Of a DNA stretch of 64,000 nucleotides, positions 27,009 through 38,400 are shown in pieces. Origin of the DNA: Rhodopirellula europaea 6C (GTDB taxonomy: Bacteria; Planctomycetota; Planctomycetia; Pirellulales; Pirellulaceae); assembly GCF_000338295.1 (NCBI RefSeq), contig NZ_ANMO01000094.1, positions 1-64,000 on the forward strand, in the 5' to 3' direction. The notes beneath the pieces are model-generated. The model searched no databases and had not been told where the DNA came from. It worked only from the letters and a program-made list of their open reading frames with translations. A program made the translations under genes and the position numbers. Every line of letters starts with the position of its first letter. Positions within the stretch are counted from its first letter, which is position 1.

Positions 27009-28262
27009 ATGAAACCGATCGCAATCGATCCGGTCGAAATGACCGATCATGCGTCCCGCGCCGCGGGACCTTCTTCCACGGGTTTGTCGACCCAGTGCGT
27101 TCACGGGAACATTGATCCCGATTCGCCTTCGCGACAACACGCCGAGGGCGCTATCACGGCACCGATCTACTCGGCCTCGACTTTCACGTTTGAGTCCACT
27201 GACAAACTTTTAGATTTTGTCGAAGGTCGCGAGCAACGCGAAGAGTACGGGCGGTACGGGAATCCAAACGAACGTTTGGTCGAACAGAAACTGGCCGCAC
27301 TCGACAACGCGGAAGACGCGGTGGTTTATTCCAGCGGCATGGCGGCGATCGTCGGGTTGCTGATGAGCCGCTTGTCATCCGGCGATGAAATCATTTTCTT
27401 CGACCAGTGTTACCACCGCAGCCGTGAATTCTGCGGCAAGCACTTGGCGAAGTTCGGTGTTGTCACCCGACAGGTCCCGACCGGTGACTTTGCCGCGATG
27501 GAAGCCGCGATCACCCCGCGAACCAAGATGCTGGTCAGCGAGTCGCCCACCAACCCGCACCTGACATGCGTGGACCTGGAACAGTTTGTTGCTTTGGGCA
27601 AAGCACACGAAATCGAAACGCTGATCGACGCGACTTTGGCGACCCCGCTGAACGTTCGCCCGCTGGATCACGGCGTCGATTACGTTTGGCACTCCGCCAC
27701 CAAGTACCTCGGCGGGCACAACGATTTGTTGGCGGGAGTCATTTCTGGCCGCAAAGAATTGCTGGATCCGATCCGTGCCCTCCGCGGTTGTTTGGGAAGC
27801 GTGACGTCGCCGCACAGCATGTACTTGCTCGAACGCGGATTGAAAACGTTCTCGTTGAGGATGCAACGTCACAACGAAAACGGTCAAGCCGTGGCCGAAT
27901 TCCTCCATCAGCATCCCAAGATTGAACGTGTCTACTACCCAGGTTTGCCAAGCCACCCGACTCACGCAATCGCCAAAGAACAAATGCTGGGATTCGGCGG
28001 CCTGATCACTTTCACGGTCAAAGACGCTGACTGGAAAACCACGTCTCGCGTGGTCGACGGAGCCAAAATTGCTCGCATCGCTCCCAGCCTCGGTGGCACC
28101 GAATCGTTGATCGAACAACCGCTGGTGATGAGCTATTTCCATTACAGCCCGGAAGAAAGAGCTTGCTTTGGAATCGCTGACAACATGATTCGATATTCTT
28201 GTGGCATTGAAGATTCAGCAGACTTGATCGCGGATCTGGATCAAGCGTTGGCGGCGATCTGA
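27009..28262 (+). CDS. Trans-sulfuration PLP enzyme (cystathionine gamma-synthase/sulfhydrylase type)
   Basis: A 417-residue Cys/Met metabolism PLP enzyme of fold type I. Motifs are 'LSTQCVHG', 'APIYSASTFTFES', 'YGRYGNPNERLVEQKLAALDNAEDAVVYSSGMAAI' and 'SESPTNPHLTCVDLE'. The PLP lysine is in 'VWHSATKYLGGHNDLLAGVI', followed by 'SLGGTESLIEQPLVMSY'. Whether it makes cystathionine, homocysteine directly, or cleaves substrate cannot be settled from motifs. The ATG follows the SAM-II-like element; an upstream TTG start would run through that element. It forms a tandem with the next paralogue. Confidence 0.9.
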   Translation: MKPIAIDPVEMTDHASRAAGPSSTGLSTQCVHGNIDPDSPSRQHAEGAITAPIYSASTFTFESTDKLLDFVEGREQREEYGRYGNPNERLVEQKLAALDNAEDAVVYSSGMAAIVGLLMSRLSSGDEIIFFDQCYHRSREFCGKHLAKFGVVTRQVPTGDFAAMEAAITPRTKMLVSESPTNPHLTCVDLEQFVALGKAHEIETLIDATLATPLNVRPLDHGVDYVWHSATKYLGGHNDLLAGVISGRKELLDPIRALRGCLGSVTSPHSMYLLERGLKTFSLRMQRHNENGQAVAEFLHQHPKIERVYYPGLPSHPTHAIAKEQMLGFGGLITFTVKDADWKTTSRVVDGAKIARIAPSLGGTESLIEQPLVMSYFHYSPEERACFGIADNMIRYSCGIEDSADLIADLDQALAAI

Positions 28263-28263
28263 G

Positions 28264-29457
28264 ATGAGCTCTTCCAACTCGAACCACAAGTTTCGAACTC
28301 GCGCGATTCACGTCGGCAACGAAGTGGATCCACAAACCGGCGCGGTTGTTCCGCCCATTCATTTCGCCAGCACGTTTCGCCAACCCGGCGCGGGCGAGTG
28401 GGGCCAATACGACTATTCACGCAGCGGCAACCCAACTCGGACTGGCCTGCAAGACACGCTCGCCTCACTCGAAAACGGTTGCGGATCGCTGGCGTTTTCG
28501 TCGGGCATGGCCGCCATTCACGGGGTCACCATGCTGTTGGAATCCGGTGATCACGTCGTTGCGGGATCTGATATCTACGGCGGTGCCTACCGATTGCTGC
28601 ACCAGATCTGCAATCGCAGCGGCATCGAAGTCACCCTGGTTGACGTCACCGATTTAAACGCGATCGAAAACGCGATCACCGATCGGACCAAGCTGATTTG
28701 GACCGAATCGATCGGTAATCCTCGGATGACGATTTCCGATTTGCCGGCGATCGCTCGCTTGGCCAAGTCCAAAGGAATCCTTTCAGGCGTCGACAACACG
28801 TTCGGCACCCCGGCACTTCTGCGACCTTTGGATTTTGGCATCGACATCGTGATGCACTCGGCAACGAAGTACCTGGGCGGTCACAGTGATTGTTTAGGTG
28901 GAACATTGGCGGTCGCAGATTCCGAGCTCTACGACCAGCTTTACTTCGTCCAGAACGCGACCGGTGCCGTGCTCGATCCTATGAGCAGTTTCCTGATTTC
29001 GCGTGGGCTGAAGACTCTCGACCTGCGTGTTCGCGAGCAATCACGAACGGCACTTCGATTGGCGAAGTGGTTGGAAGCCCATTCCATGGTTCGATCCGTG
29101 CTCTACCCAGGTTTGGCATCGCACAACCAGCACGAGCTGGCCGGACAATTGTTCGGGCAACACCAAAGCGACTCAGATGAAACGCACTTCGGTGCCATGA
29201 TCACGTTCGAACTGGATGCGACCTTGGACCAAGTTCGCGAGGTTTGCCAATCGACCGAACTGTTCCATTTGGCCGTCAGCCTCGGTGCGGTGGAGTCACT
29301 GATCGAACAGCCCGCCACGATGTCCCACGCTTCTTACGCACCGGAAGCTCGCGCGGCTCATGGGATCACCGATTCGTTGATCCGTCTTTCGGTTGGTCTG
29401 GAATCGCCTACCGATCTGGAAGCAGATTTGGATCGTGCGATCTCGATCATTGGTTAG
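28264..29457 (+). CDS. Trans-sulfuration PLP enzyme, second copy (cystathionine gamma-synthase/lyase type)
   Basis: A 397-residue paralogue of its upstream neighbour; its ATG lies 1 base after that gene's stop, so they are coupled. Visible motifs are 'RTRAIHVGNEVDPQTGAVVPPIHFASTF', 'YDYSRSGNPTRTGLQDTLASLENG', 'FSSGMAAIHGV', 'YGGAYRLLHQI' and 'TESIGNPRMTISDL'. The PLP lysine is in 'VMHSATKYLGGHSDCLGG', followed by 'VSLGAVESLIEQPATMSHASY'. These resemble MetB/MetC-type enzymes more closely than the first copy does. The pair probably works in methionine or cysteine synthesis. Confidence 0.92.
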   Translation: MSSSNSNHKFRTRAIHVGNEVDPQTGAVVPPIHFASTFRQPGAGEWGQYDYSRSGNPTRTGLQDTLASLENGCGSLAFSSGMAAIHGVTMLLESGDHVVAGSDIYGGAYRLLHQICNRSGIEVTLVDVTDLNAIENAITDRTKLIWTESIGNPRMTISDLPAIARLAKSKGILSGVDNTFGTPALLRPLDFGIDIVMHSATKYLGGHSDCLGGTLAVADSELYDQLYFVQNATGAVLDPMSSFLISRGLKTLDLRVREQSRTALRLAKWLEAHSMVRSVLYPGLASHNQHELAGQLFGQHQSDSDETHFGAMITFELDATLDQVREVCQSTELFHLAVSLGAVESLIEQPATMSHASYAPEARAAHGITDSLIRLSVGLESPTDLEADLDRAISIIG

Positions 29458-29624
29458 CCCCCTCGTCTGTCGGGTGGAATTAGCCCAGGACTGAATCAGG
29501 TTGCCGCATCACTGAGAGCCGTCTCAGCGAGGGCTCGCTTTGCTCAGCGACTTTCGGATGCGATTGCACTAGAATATTGGCTGCGAATTCGCCCCCGCCT
29601 GCCGCCTGCCTGATTCCGTCCACC

Positions 29625-30665
29625 ATGCGTTTCCCCGATCTGTTCACCTCCCGCGATGCATCGCGAGCTGCTGCATTGCAATGGATCGCGCGGCAGGCGG
29701 TCGAGGGACTGACCGCGGGACGCCATCGCTCACCCCACAAAGGGTCCAGCGTCGAGTTCAAAGAACACCGACCTTACGTTCCCGGCGACGAACTGCGAAA
29801 CATCGACTGGCGTGCCTTCGGAAAGAGCGACCGGCTCTACATCCGCGAATTTGAAGAAGAAACCAATCTGCGGTGCACGTTGTTGGTCGACCGCAGCGGC
29901 AGCATGAAGTACGCCGGCAGCCGAGCTTTGCAACTGACCGACTCCAGCACATCGATTGGTAAACGCAAACAAGATTACGCGACCGCGGTTGCGGTCGCGA
30001 TTGCATACATGATGCTTTCCAGCCAAGACGCGGTTGGACTGATGACATTCGACGACCGCATTGGCGACTCGTTGCCTCCGCGGACGACGCCCTCCCACTT
30101 GCAATCACTGCTCGCGATTTTGGCGGGCGATTCGGGTGGAGGTGAAACGGACTTGGGAACCGTCATTCGCCAAGCGATGTTGAAACTCCCTCGCCGCTCG
30201 CTCGTGGTGCTGATTTCCGACGGCCTCGGCGACCCGGAATCGCTGGGCAAGGCACTGGCTTCTCTGCGAGCTCAACGCCAAGAGGTCGTGTTTCTACAAA
30301 TTCTCGATCCCGACGAAATTGACTTTCCTTTTCATGACCGAATCGAATTTCGCGACTTAGAAAACACTGATCATCGCGAAATCATTGACTCGAGACAGAT
30401 TCGATCTCGCTACATCGAGTCACTTCAGCGTCACAATGCGACGTTGGAAGCGGCCTGTCGTCGCAACCGGGTTGACCATGCATTGATCACCTCCGACGTG
30501 CCAGTGGTCGATGCACTGGCTCGTTTTGTGGCGTTGCGTCGCGGAGGCGGAGTCAGTGGTGCTCTGAGCCTGAACACCCCGGCCGCGACCAACTCGACGC
30601 CACCGACTTACAAAGCCGTTGCATCAAAATTGAGTTCATCGCCGGAGGACATTTCCTCACGATGA
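29625..30665 (+). CDS. DUF58 protein of a Bat-type operon
   Basis: A 346-residue protein from the ATG MRFPDLF. Family features are 'VEGLTAGRHRSPHKGSSVEFKEHRPYVPGDELRNIDWRAFGKSDRLYIREFEEETNLRCTLLVDRSGSMKYAG', where 'DRSGS' gives a metal-ion-dependent adhesion (MIDAS)-like site, and 'LVVLISDGLGD'. DUF58 proteins normally follow a MoxR AAA ATPase and precede VWA membrane proteins. Here the MoxR gene is absent upstream. The gene overlaps the next by 4 bases. The role is presumed to be chaperone- or assembly-like at the membrane. Confidence 0.92.
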   Translation: MRFPDLFTSRDASRAAALQWIARQAVEGLTAGRHRSPHKGSSVEFKEHRPYVPGDELRNIDWRAFGKSDRLYIREFEEETNLRCTLLVDRSGSMKYAGSRALQLTDSSTSIGKRKQDYATAVAVAIAYMMLSSQDAVGLMTFDDRIGDSLPPRTTPSHLQSLLAILAGDSGGGETDLGTVIRQAMLKLPRRSLVVLISDGLGDPESLGKALASLRAQRQEVVFLQILDPDEIDFPFHDRIEFRDLENTDHREIIDSRQIRSRYIESLQRHNATLEAACRRNRVDHALITSDVPVVDALARFVALRRGGGVSGALSLNTPAATNSTPPTYKAVASKLSSSPEDISSR

Positions 30666-32965
30666 GTTTTCTCAATCTCGGACTACTCGCCGGCGCACTG
30701 GCGTTCGTGGTTCCACTGGCGATTCACCTGCTCTTTCGCAGTCGTTATCGATCGATGGACTGGGGAGCCATGTTCTTGTTGCAGGATGTCGTCGCGAAAA
30801 ATCGGCGACGCATGCAGTGGCATCAATGGATCTTGCTCGCACTTCGATGCGCGATCCCCATTCTGCTCGCTCTCGCGATGGCACGGCCGTTGCTTTCTTC
30901 CGCTCGAGCGTTGCCTGGTTCCGAGCCGTTGACTTTGATTTTATGCCTCGACGACAGTCGTTCGATGCAAGCCTCCGGTCGCTTGGATCGCGTCTTGCAA
31001 GCAACCAATGGACTGATTGAAAACCTGTCCCGCGGCGACGAAGTCATCGTCATTCGAACCAGCCGACTCGCCGCATCGTTCCAACGTTCTGCGCCGCGAG
31101 ATGCATTGGCGGAACTCACTGAAGTACAATTCGCCGGCCCACCCGCTGACTACACCAATGCGTTGACCGCTTGCCTGGATGCCTGCAAAGAGGCATCTCA
31201 TCCCAGCCGCCGGATCGTGATCTGCAGTGACTTTCAATCCAATGGCTTGGCCGCTGGAAACCGATGGATTGATGCCGTGGAGGACGCCCAGGTTCGCCTC
31301 GAACGAATGACGCCCACGCCGCGAGTGGATTTGCTCAACGTGTCACAGACGGACGATGTGCTGGACAACGTTGTCGTTGAGTCACTGTTGCCCAATGCAC
31401 CTGCGGTGTTGAAAGATCGAGCGGTCAGCTTCACCGCGAAAATCCGCAATGATTCCGATCGGCCGATCTCGCGATTGACTGGACGCTGGATTTACAACGG
31501 GCAATCTGTCCAAACGACCAACGTCGACATCGAACCCCGAGGCATGGCCGCCGCCTCGTTTACTCTCACCCCCGAAACATCCGGTGATCACACGTTGGCC
31601 TTTGCCATCGAACACACCGACGCGATTGTTTCTGACAACCGCCGACGATTGGGGTTTCATGCCTCGCCTCAAATTCGCGTTTGGTTGGTGGATGGAAACC
31701 CTTCGGACGAACCACTGCAAAGTGAAACGGATTTCCTGCGATTGGCTCTCAGTCCCTTCGCATTCGCGAGTGTCAACCAAAACTCGCAAGCAAGCACCAA
31801 TCCACGTTCCGATCTCGTCAGCAGTCGGGTGTTCACAGGATCGCGATGGAGCAACGAACTTTCGCGGGCGATCAACACCACTGATCGTCCCGATGTGATC
31901 GTCTTTGCCAACGTCAAACAAGTTGGCTCGCGCCGTGACACTGACAACGATTTGCTCGATCGCTATCTCGGCATGGATGGGAAGATCGTTTTCTTCGACG
32001 GTGATCAAGTGGATTCAAAGTCCTGGAATGATCAGTCATGGTTGCCAGCCAAAATCGATCGACTCATCACCGCGTCCGACGTCCAGGCAATCATCGAAAA
32101 CGAAACCACGGTCTCGGCTGAAATACAAGAGAACCTTGGCTTCACGATCGAGCCGCCCCGAGGCCGACAAAGTGTTTGGGGATCGCTGCAAGATGCGGGC
32201 GACGGGATCTGGGAAGAGGTGCGAGTCGGTCGGTATCGCCGCTTGTTGATCGATGACTCCAATCCCGCGACCACCACGGTTCTGTTGCGAACGTCGGACC
32301 AAGCCGCTTTGGCAATTCGTCGATCCAACGTGATTCAATTTGCAATTGGATGCGACGCGGAGTGGTCAACGTTGCCGCTGCGGGCTGTGTATCTCCCGAT
32401 GATGCAGCAATTGATTCTGGACTTGGTGGGAAACCAAGAATCCATGAATGTGGTCGCTGGACAACCGATGCTCGTCCCAGGAACGGCCTCAACGTGGACG
32501 GTCGTCTCGCCTGATGGTTCCACGTCGACGCTGCAAACCAACCCACCCTCCGATTCTGATGCGACGACCGACGACCAACGGTCCGGTGTCTTCAGCGAGA
32601 CGCAGCTTGCCGGGATCTATCGCTTTCGACCGGACAGCGAATCGCAATCGGACAATTCGACTTCATCGCAAACGCTTCTTCGAGTCGCGGAGATTCCCGC
32701 GGAAGAATCTGACCTTCGATCACTGGAATCCAGCCAAATCGAAACCTTCGCGAACCGATTGAACGCCCGTTTGTTCGACTCGCCCGAAAGCTTGATCGAA
32801 GCGACAGCGACGGATCGTTTCGGCCAAGAGATCTGGCGTCCGATGATGTTTCTGGTGCTGCTGGTGCTGATCACAGAATTGCTTTGGCAACAGTTCGCCG
32901 GGCGCCCAAAATCAGCTGCGACCGCTTGGAAAGCTCCCTTCGCGTCCGCCGGGAGTCGTCAATGA
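30662..32965 (+). CDS. BatA-like membrane VWA protein
   Basis: A 767-residue protein. Two N-terminal helices ('GLLAGALAFVVPLAIHLLF' and 'WILLALRCAIPILLALAMARPLL') form the typical BatA double-transmembrane start. A VWA-like domain follows, with MIDAS-like 'LCLDDSRSMQASGRLDRVLQ' and 'SRRIVICSDFQSNG'. A long extracytoplasmic part and a C-terminal helix (PMMFLVLLVLITELLW) end the protein. It is the second gene of the operon, starting inside the ATGA overlap with the DUF58 gene and overlapping the next by 4 bases. Confidence 0.88.
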   Translation: MSFLNLGLLAGALAFVVPLAIHLLFRSRYRSMDWGAMFLLQDVVAKNRRRMQWHQWILLALRCAIPILLALAMARPLLSSARALPGSEPLTLILCLDDSRSMQASGRLDRVLQATNGLIENLSRGDEVIVIRTSRLAASFQRSAPRDALAELTEVQFAGPPADYTNALTACLDACKEASHPSRRIVICSDFQSNGLAAGNRWIDAVEDAQVRLERMTPTPRVDLLNVSQTDDVLDNVVVESLLPNAPAVLKDRAVSFTAKIRNDSDRPISRLTGRWIYNGQSVQTTNVDIEPRGMAAASFTLTPETSGDHTLAFAIEHTDAIVSDNRRRLGFHASPQIRVWLVDGNPSDEPLQSETDFLRLALSPFAFASVNQNSQASTNPRSDLVSSRVFTGSRWSNELSRAINTTDRPDVIVFANVKQVGSRRDTDNDLLDRYLGMDGKIVFFDGDQVDSKSWNDQSWLPAKIDRLITASDVQAIIENETTVSAEIQENLGFTIEPPRGRQSVWGSLQDAGDGIWEEVRVGRYRRLLIDDSNPATTTVLLRTSDQAALAIRRSNVIQFAIGCDAEWSTLPLRAVYLPMMQQLILDLVGNQESMNVVAGQPMLVPGTASTWTVVSPDGSTSTLQTNPPSDSDATTDDQRSGVFSETQLAGIYRFRPDSESQSDNSTSSQTLLRVAEIPAEESDLRSLESSQIETFANRLNARLFDSPESLIEATATDRFGQEIWRPMMFLVLLVLITELLWQQFAGRPKSAATAWKAPFASAGSRQ

Positions 32966-35436
32966 TCCCGGTATGTCCTCGACCGAACATCGCCAACCTG
33001 CGGTTCTCTTGGGACCTGCCAGTCTGGGCGATCCTTGCCATCGCGATTACCACTGGGTTGGTCGCTGCGTGGCTGTACTTGCGCGAGACACGGCAAATCC
33101 CCGGGACTTCGGCTTGGTTGCTGCCTGCCTTGCGATCCACCGCGATCATTCTGACGATCCTGCTGTTGGTCGGTCCGATATGGCATCACCGACAAGTCAC
33201 CGGCCAACCGGCTCGACTCATCTTCGCGGTCGATCAATCACTCAGCATGAGCGTGCGTGACTCGTCCGATCCACAATCACCCGACCGACTTCAGCGTTCA
33301 ATGGAACGGCTGTTCGGCAAAGATGAAAAGGATGGTTGGATTGAAACACTTCGGTCAACTCACTTGATCGACGTCATGAGCTTTGATGCGACCGCTCAAT
33401 CACGTTGGAAGTCATACGATCTCGACGACGTCGCTGCGGAATCGCTTGCCGAAACGGTCCTCGTCGAAGCCAACGGGTCCACCACCAATTTGTCCGCGGC
33501 CCTTCGGCCGGTGCTGCCGTCGACCGGCACCGCCGAACCGAACGAATCCCAAAGTGTCGCGAACGACGATTCCCAAACGACCGGGTCTTCGTTGGCGGTG
33601 GTGTTGATGACTGACGGTCGTGATTCGGCAGGCGTGGATGACGCGTCTGACTTGGCTTGGCAACTTTCACAATCAGGATGGCAAGTCCACACGATCGGGG
33701 TCGGCAGCGTCGACGAACCAACCGACATTGGAATTACGAACGTACTGCATCCTGAAAGAACCGCTTCGGATGGACGTCTCACCGGAACCATCGTTGCCAA
33801 ACACTTCGGCGTGACCAACGAATCACTTCAAGTCGAACTTCGATCCGGTGAAAACGTTGTCTGGTCGGACACCTTCGTCGCTACCCAAGACGGACAAACG
33901 GAAGTCGAGTTCGATCTTCCGATGAAGCCGCTGACCAACCAACTTGCTGACAACGAAGTGCGAGGTGTCGATCGCGACAGTGTCGTCCTTCCTTTTTCTG
34001 CCTCGATTCGTCTGACAGATCAACCGAACCAAGCGAGTCTGAGCCAACCCGAAAATGACCGCTGGGATTTCCGAGTCGCAGCGGCCAGTCGCGATCGTCG
34101 CCTGCTGATTTTGGACGGTTCATCACGATGGGAAACTCGCTACATCCGAAACCTGCTTTCTCGCGACCCCGCGTGGCAAGTCGACACGGTCCTGTTCGGT
34201 CCCGGCACAGATTCGCCGGTGATTAAGCGAGGCGGTGACGAAGGCGATGTTCCCGCAACCATGGACGATTGGAACCGATACGACGCGGTCGTCTTGGGGG
34301 AAGTCCCACCGGAACAATGGACAACAATGGATTCCGATGGGTTGCGAGAATTCGTTCGCCGTGGTGGAGGGCTGATTCTGCTCAATGGACGATACAACCG
34401 CCTGTCCAGAATCGAATCACTGAACGAACTCCTGCCAGTCGAATTCGTCGCCGCGGCTCCCACGTCCGAAAACGACGATCTGATTCGATACCAAAGACAA
34501 CAACCCGCGGTTCAGTCGATTGGCCCGACCACGACCGGTCGATCTCAGCCAGTGATGCTGCTCAGTTCCGACGTTCAATCCAACGGTGAACTTTGGCGAA
34601 GCATGCCGGTGCCTTCCGTCATTCCGGTCACGACCGCCCGCGCGGATTCGGAGGTTTGGGCGGACGCATTGGTGGAACCGACCGACACATCAACACCGAC
34701 CGAAAATCGAGTGCCCTGGTTGGTCACACGACTGTTTGGTGCGGGGCGAGTCTTCTTCTTAGCGACCGATCAAACATGGCGTTGGCGTTACAAGATCGAA
34801 AGCCAGCTGCACGGTCGATTCTGGAATCAAATTTTGACCGCCGCGATGCAGCCTCCTTATGCCGTGCGGGATGACTATGTTGCTATCGGGACGGACCGAA
34901 TCGATTACGAGGCGGGACAATCCGCGTTGATCCGAACTCGACTTCTCAACGATGCACAAGGCGTCAATCTTGACGCCGGGTCAAACTCGTCCACCACAGT
35001 CGATGCGCTATTGATACGAGACGACCAGATCATCGCCACGATTCCCATGAATCTCGATGACGCTTTCAGACAAACTTACTTGGCCCAAACGGCGCCGCTT
35101 CCGCCCGGTGCCTACCACGTACGAATTCGAGCGAGTGGCTATGACGCATCGGCTTTGAAAGCCACAACGCCCATCTGGGTCAAAGCCACTCAAAACAGCG
35201 AACTGAATCGTGTCGCGGTTGACGAAGCGACTTTGAGAGAAATCGCGGGCGCCGGCGAGGGCAGCTATTACCACGAGTCGTCTGCGGAAGATGTTCTGAG
35301 CCAGTTGATACCGTTGTCCCGTGGACAAATCATCGAAACTGACACGTTGATTTGGGAGTCATGGTGGCTGTTTGGTGTCATCCTGGCACTCCTGGCAACC
35401 GAATGGTGGATGCGTAAAAAGGTGGGATTGGTATGA
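32962..35436 (+). CDS. Membrane VWA protein with glutamine-amidotransferase-like domain
   Basis: 824 residues from the ATG within an ATGA overlap. N-terminal helices 'VWAILAIAITTGLVAAWLY' and 'STAIILTILLLVGPIWH' are followed by a VWA domain with MIDAS 'FAVDQSLSMSVRD' (about residues 86-98) and 'VVLMTDGRDSAG'. The later 'RRLLILDGSSRWETRYIRNLLSRD', 'VVLGEVPPEQWT' and 'FVRRGGGLILLNG' resemble the amidotransferase-like fold seen in this family, without an obvious catalytic triad. A C-terminal helix (WWLFGVILALLATEWWM) closes it. Third gene of the operon. Confidence 0.85.
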   Translation: MIPVCPRPNIANLRFSWDLPVWAILAIAITTGLVAAWLYLRETRQIPGTSAWLLPALRSTAIILTILLLVGPIWHHRQVTGQPARLIFAVDQSLSMSVRDSSDPQSPDRLQRSMERLFGKDEKDGWIETLRSTHLIDVMSFDATAQSRWKSYDLDDVAAESLAETVLVEANGSTTNLSAALRPVLPSTGTAEPNESQSVANDDSQTTGSSLAVVLMTDGRDSAGVDDASDLAWQLSQSGWQVHTIGVGSVDEPTDIGITNVLHPERTASDGRLTGTIVAKHFGVTNESLQVELRSGENVVWSDTFVATQDGQTEVEFDLPMKPLTNQLADNEVRGVDRDSVVLPFSASIRLTDQPNQASLSQPENDRWDFRVAAASRDRRLLILDGSSRWETRYIRNLLSRDPAWQVDTVLFGPGTDSPVIKRGGDEGDVPATMDDWNRYDAVVLGEVPPEQWTTMDSDGLREFVRRGGGLILLNGRYNRLSRIESLNELLPVEFVAAAPTSENDDLIRYQRQQPAVQSIGPTTTGRSQPVMLLSSDVQSNGELWRSMPVPSVIPVTTARADSEVWADALVEPTDTSTPTENRVPWLVTRLFGAGRVFFLATDQTWRWRYKIESQLHGRFWNQILTAAMQPPYAVRDDYVAIGTDRIDYEAGQSALIRTRLLNDAQGVNLDAGSNSSTTVDALLIRDDQIIATIPMNLDDAFRQTYLAQTAPLPPGAYHVRIRASGYDASALKATTPIWVKATQNSELNRVAVDEATLREIAGAGEGSYYHESSAEDVLSQLIPLSRGQIIETDTLIWESWWLFGVILALLATEWWMRKKVGLV

Positions 35437-38400
35437 GCGAAGTACCGTATGGAATGACGGGGCAATTCCCCGCCTCGAATCACCAGACCCCCAGCGAGAT
35501 GCTGCCAGCGACTCGCGAAGCGTTACGTGTGTTCGCCCGACGTCGTGCGACACTGCAGTTTTGCCGTGGCATCGCCATGGGTGCGACGGCGTTGATCGCT
35601 GGAGTGGTTCTTCTCGCATTGGTCGATCACTTTGCGAGGCCGACGACTCTTCCGCGAATCTTGCTCAGCCTGCTCGCCTATGCCGTTGCCGGATGGGTGG
35701 CCTATCGCAATGGGATCGCATCCGCCTTCCAAAGTTCACCTTCCGAAGTTGCCGGCAGTTTCGAGGTCGCTCAAACCAAACTTAGAGGCCAAGTCCTTTC
35801 TGCAGTCGAATTAAGCGAAATCGATCATCTGAATGGATCGCCCGACTTCAGGCGAAAGCTGCAAACGCATGTTGCCAATCAACTGAGCGGTATCGAAGTG
35901 CGGCACTTGCTGCCGTGGAAGCTGATTCAAAGTGCCACGTTGATGCTGTTCGGTTTGGTGGTCGTGATCGCATCCTTGGGATTAATTTCAACACTCGAAC
36001 TGCCACGGCGGTTTGCCCGCGTGTTGCTCCCGATCGCACCGATCCAAAGAGCATCGCTGACGAAGATTCATTTGATTCAACCAAACCCGCCTTCCGCGAT
36101 GGTTGCCGAAGGAGATCTGGTCGGCGTGGTGGCGGAGATCGGACGATTGGGACGTTCCGAAGTCTGGCTAGAAATTCGAGACGATGCCGGTGAAGAGCGC
36201 CTGCGAATGGTCCGACGTTCGACGGATGATCAATCACAGATCGATTCGAACGATACCGAACTCCCAACCTATTCTGCTAATCTGCCGGTCCAGCAGACTC
36301 CGGTCGACTACCGCATTTTGGCGGGTGATGCGGAGACGCTTTGGTACACGCTGACACCTCAACCACGGCCTCGCGCGACATCGTTCGAAAAAGAGTATCA
36401 GTACCCGACGCACCTCAAATTGCCGAACGAAACCGTTACAGAAGACCATGGTGATCTGACAGCTTTTGTCGGTACAAAGGTCACGATGAAGGTCAGCTTT
36501 GACCAACCCGTTCGCGATGCCGAAATGCGTTTTTCTTCGCGGGGCACCGGATTGGCGTTGTCCCCCAACCCTTCGAACGAACATCAGTTCGAAATCACGG
36601 TTCCGATCTCCACTCCGGGCAGCTACCGACTCGATGCGGTCGGATCTGACACAGGGCTGAACAATCCGTTCTCGCCTCGCTACACGATCGATCCGGTGAT
36701 CGATCGCAATCCGATCGCGATGTGGGACGACTCAACGCCACGTCGACAAATCGTTTCTCCCGCTGCGGTTCTCTCATTGGTCGGGCATCTCGAAGACGAC
36801 GTGCCGATGGACCACGTCATTCAGCAAATTCTGCTGGAAGGCGAAGGAGTCACGGAAATCAAGAAGTCATTGGACACCCCAAGCCGATCCGCTCGCGTGG
36901 AATTGGAATGGGACCTGGCACGCTTTGATGGACGCGAAAAACCTGATGTGACGCTTCCGTCTGGTAGTCGACTGAAAACTCGCCTGATCGCGGTGGATCG
37001 ATCTGGGCATCGCGGTCAATCCAATTGGATCGACATCTTCATCGCACGTTCGGACTTTGATCCCGACCGACACCAAGACCTGATTGAACACCAAGATCTC
37101 TCTCGACAAATCACCTCCTGGTTCGAAGAACTGAACCTGATCGGTCAAGGCATGCAAACGAGCATGAAGGAAGCGATCGATTCACCTGACACGACTTCGT
37201 TTCTACTCGAGGCCGATCTCTCGGATCAAATCCAATCACTTAGGAATCAATGGGAATCGATCTCGGGATTCGACAATGAAGACAGCACCGTCGCTCCCAC
37301 CAACAAATCCCCTATTTCAATCCGCAAACGACTGACCTTGTTGAGCGATCCAGTATTGATCGATCAATGGTCACAACTGGATTCCGCAGCGAATTTTGCT
37401 CTCCAACAACTATCGTTTCACTACCAAGCCTGGCAACAAGTTGGCAAACAGTTGCCAGGAAAGGAATTTGCCCCCGAACGCAAACGGCTGGCCGGATCAC
37501 ATGTTGGTGATGTGCGGTCGATCGTCAACTTGACCTCTCGCTCGATCGATTTCACCAAAGCGATTCTCGCGATTGATTTGGCGAAGGGGGTCTCGCGGGA
37601 CATGCAAACGATCCAGAACAGCGCAAAGATGCTCGGTGACATCGCGGCCAACGTTCCGCTCACCAGACTGCCAGGACAAAGTGAACTCATCAACCAACAG
37701 TTGCTACAAGTCAGCCAATTGCTGAAATCGATGGAACCGGATCTGCCCGAGAACGTGAACGGTTCGCATGAGAATGTTCATCGATTCATCGACGACCGTA
37801 CTCGGATGATTTCAGACGGTCGTGATCGACTCAAGACTTCGCAGGATGGCAGCGCCGAGGCTCCATTCCGCCACACGATGCGTCAGCTAGCGAATGATAT
37901 TGAATCGCTACGAAACCAAAGTTTGTTCAATGGGAACATCAACAACCAAATCGCTGCAGCGACAACGGAGTTCACTGCAGAACCGCTGGGCTGGGCCGGT
38001 CAATTGCGTTCACTCAACCGCACCGGAAAGCAATGGCTCGATCAAACCAAGAAGAGTGCTTCGCTCGAGGAACGAGGCGATTCGAATGACCTGACCGAGT
38101 CAAGAAACATCGAACGGCTGCACTCCGAGCACTTTCAAAGATTGCATGATGCGATCCTTGAACGACTCGATCGATTGGAGCGAGTGGAAGAAGCTCGAAG
38201 TGACGCCCAAGTCATCGCGAGCGCCGACCTCGACCTCATCACTCGCACCATGAACGCAATCATGTCTGAGGGATTCGTCCCGCCGGAAAGTTCAAACCTT
38301 GATGCGGTGGCTTTCTTCGACAAAGTCTACAAGGCCGTCATGACTTTGGACGCTGGAAACAAACTGCATCGCCTTGAAAAGCAATTGCAGTTTGTGGCGA

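Noticed and set aside
27375-28142. Minus-strand frame of 255 codons
   Set aside because: Antisense to the first trans-sulfuration enzyme and without motifs.
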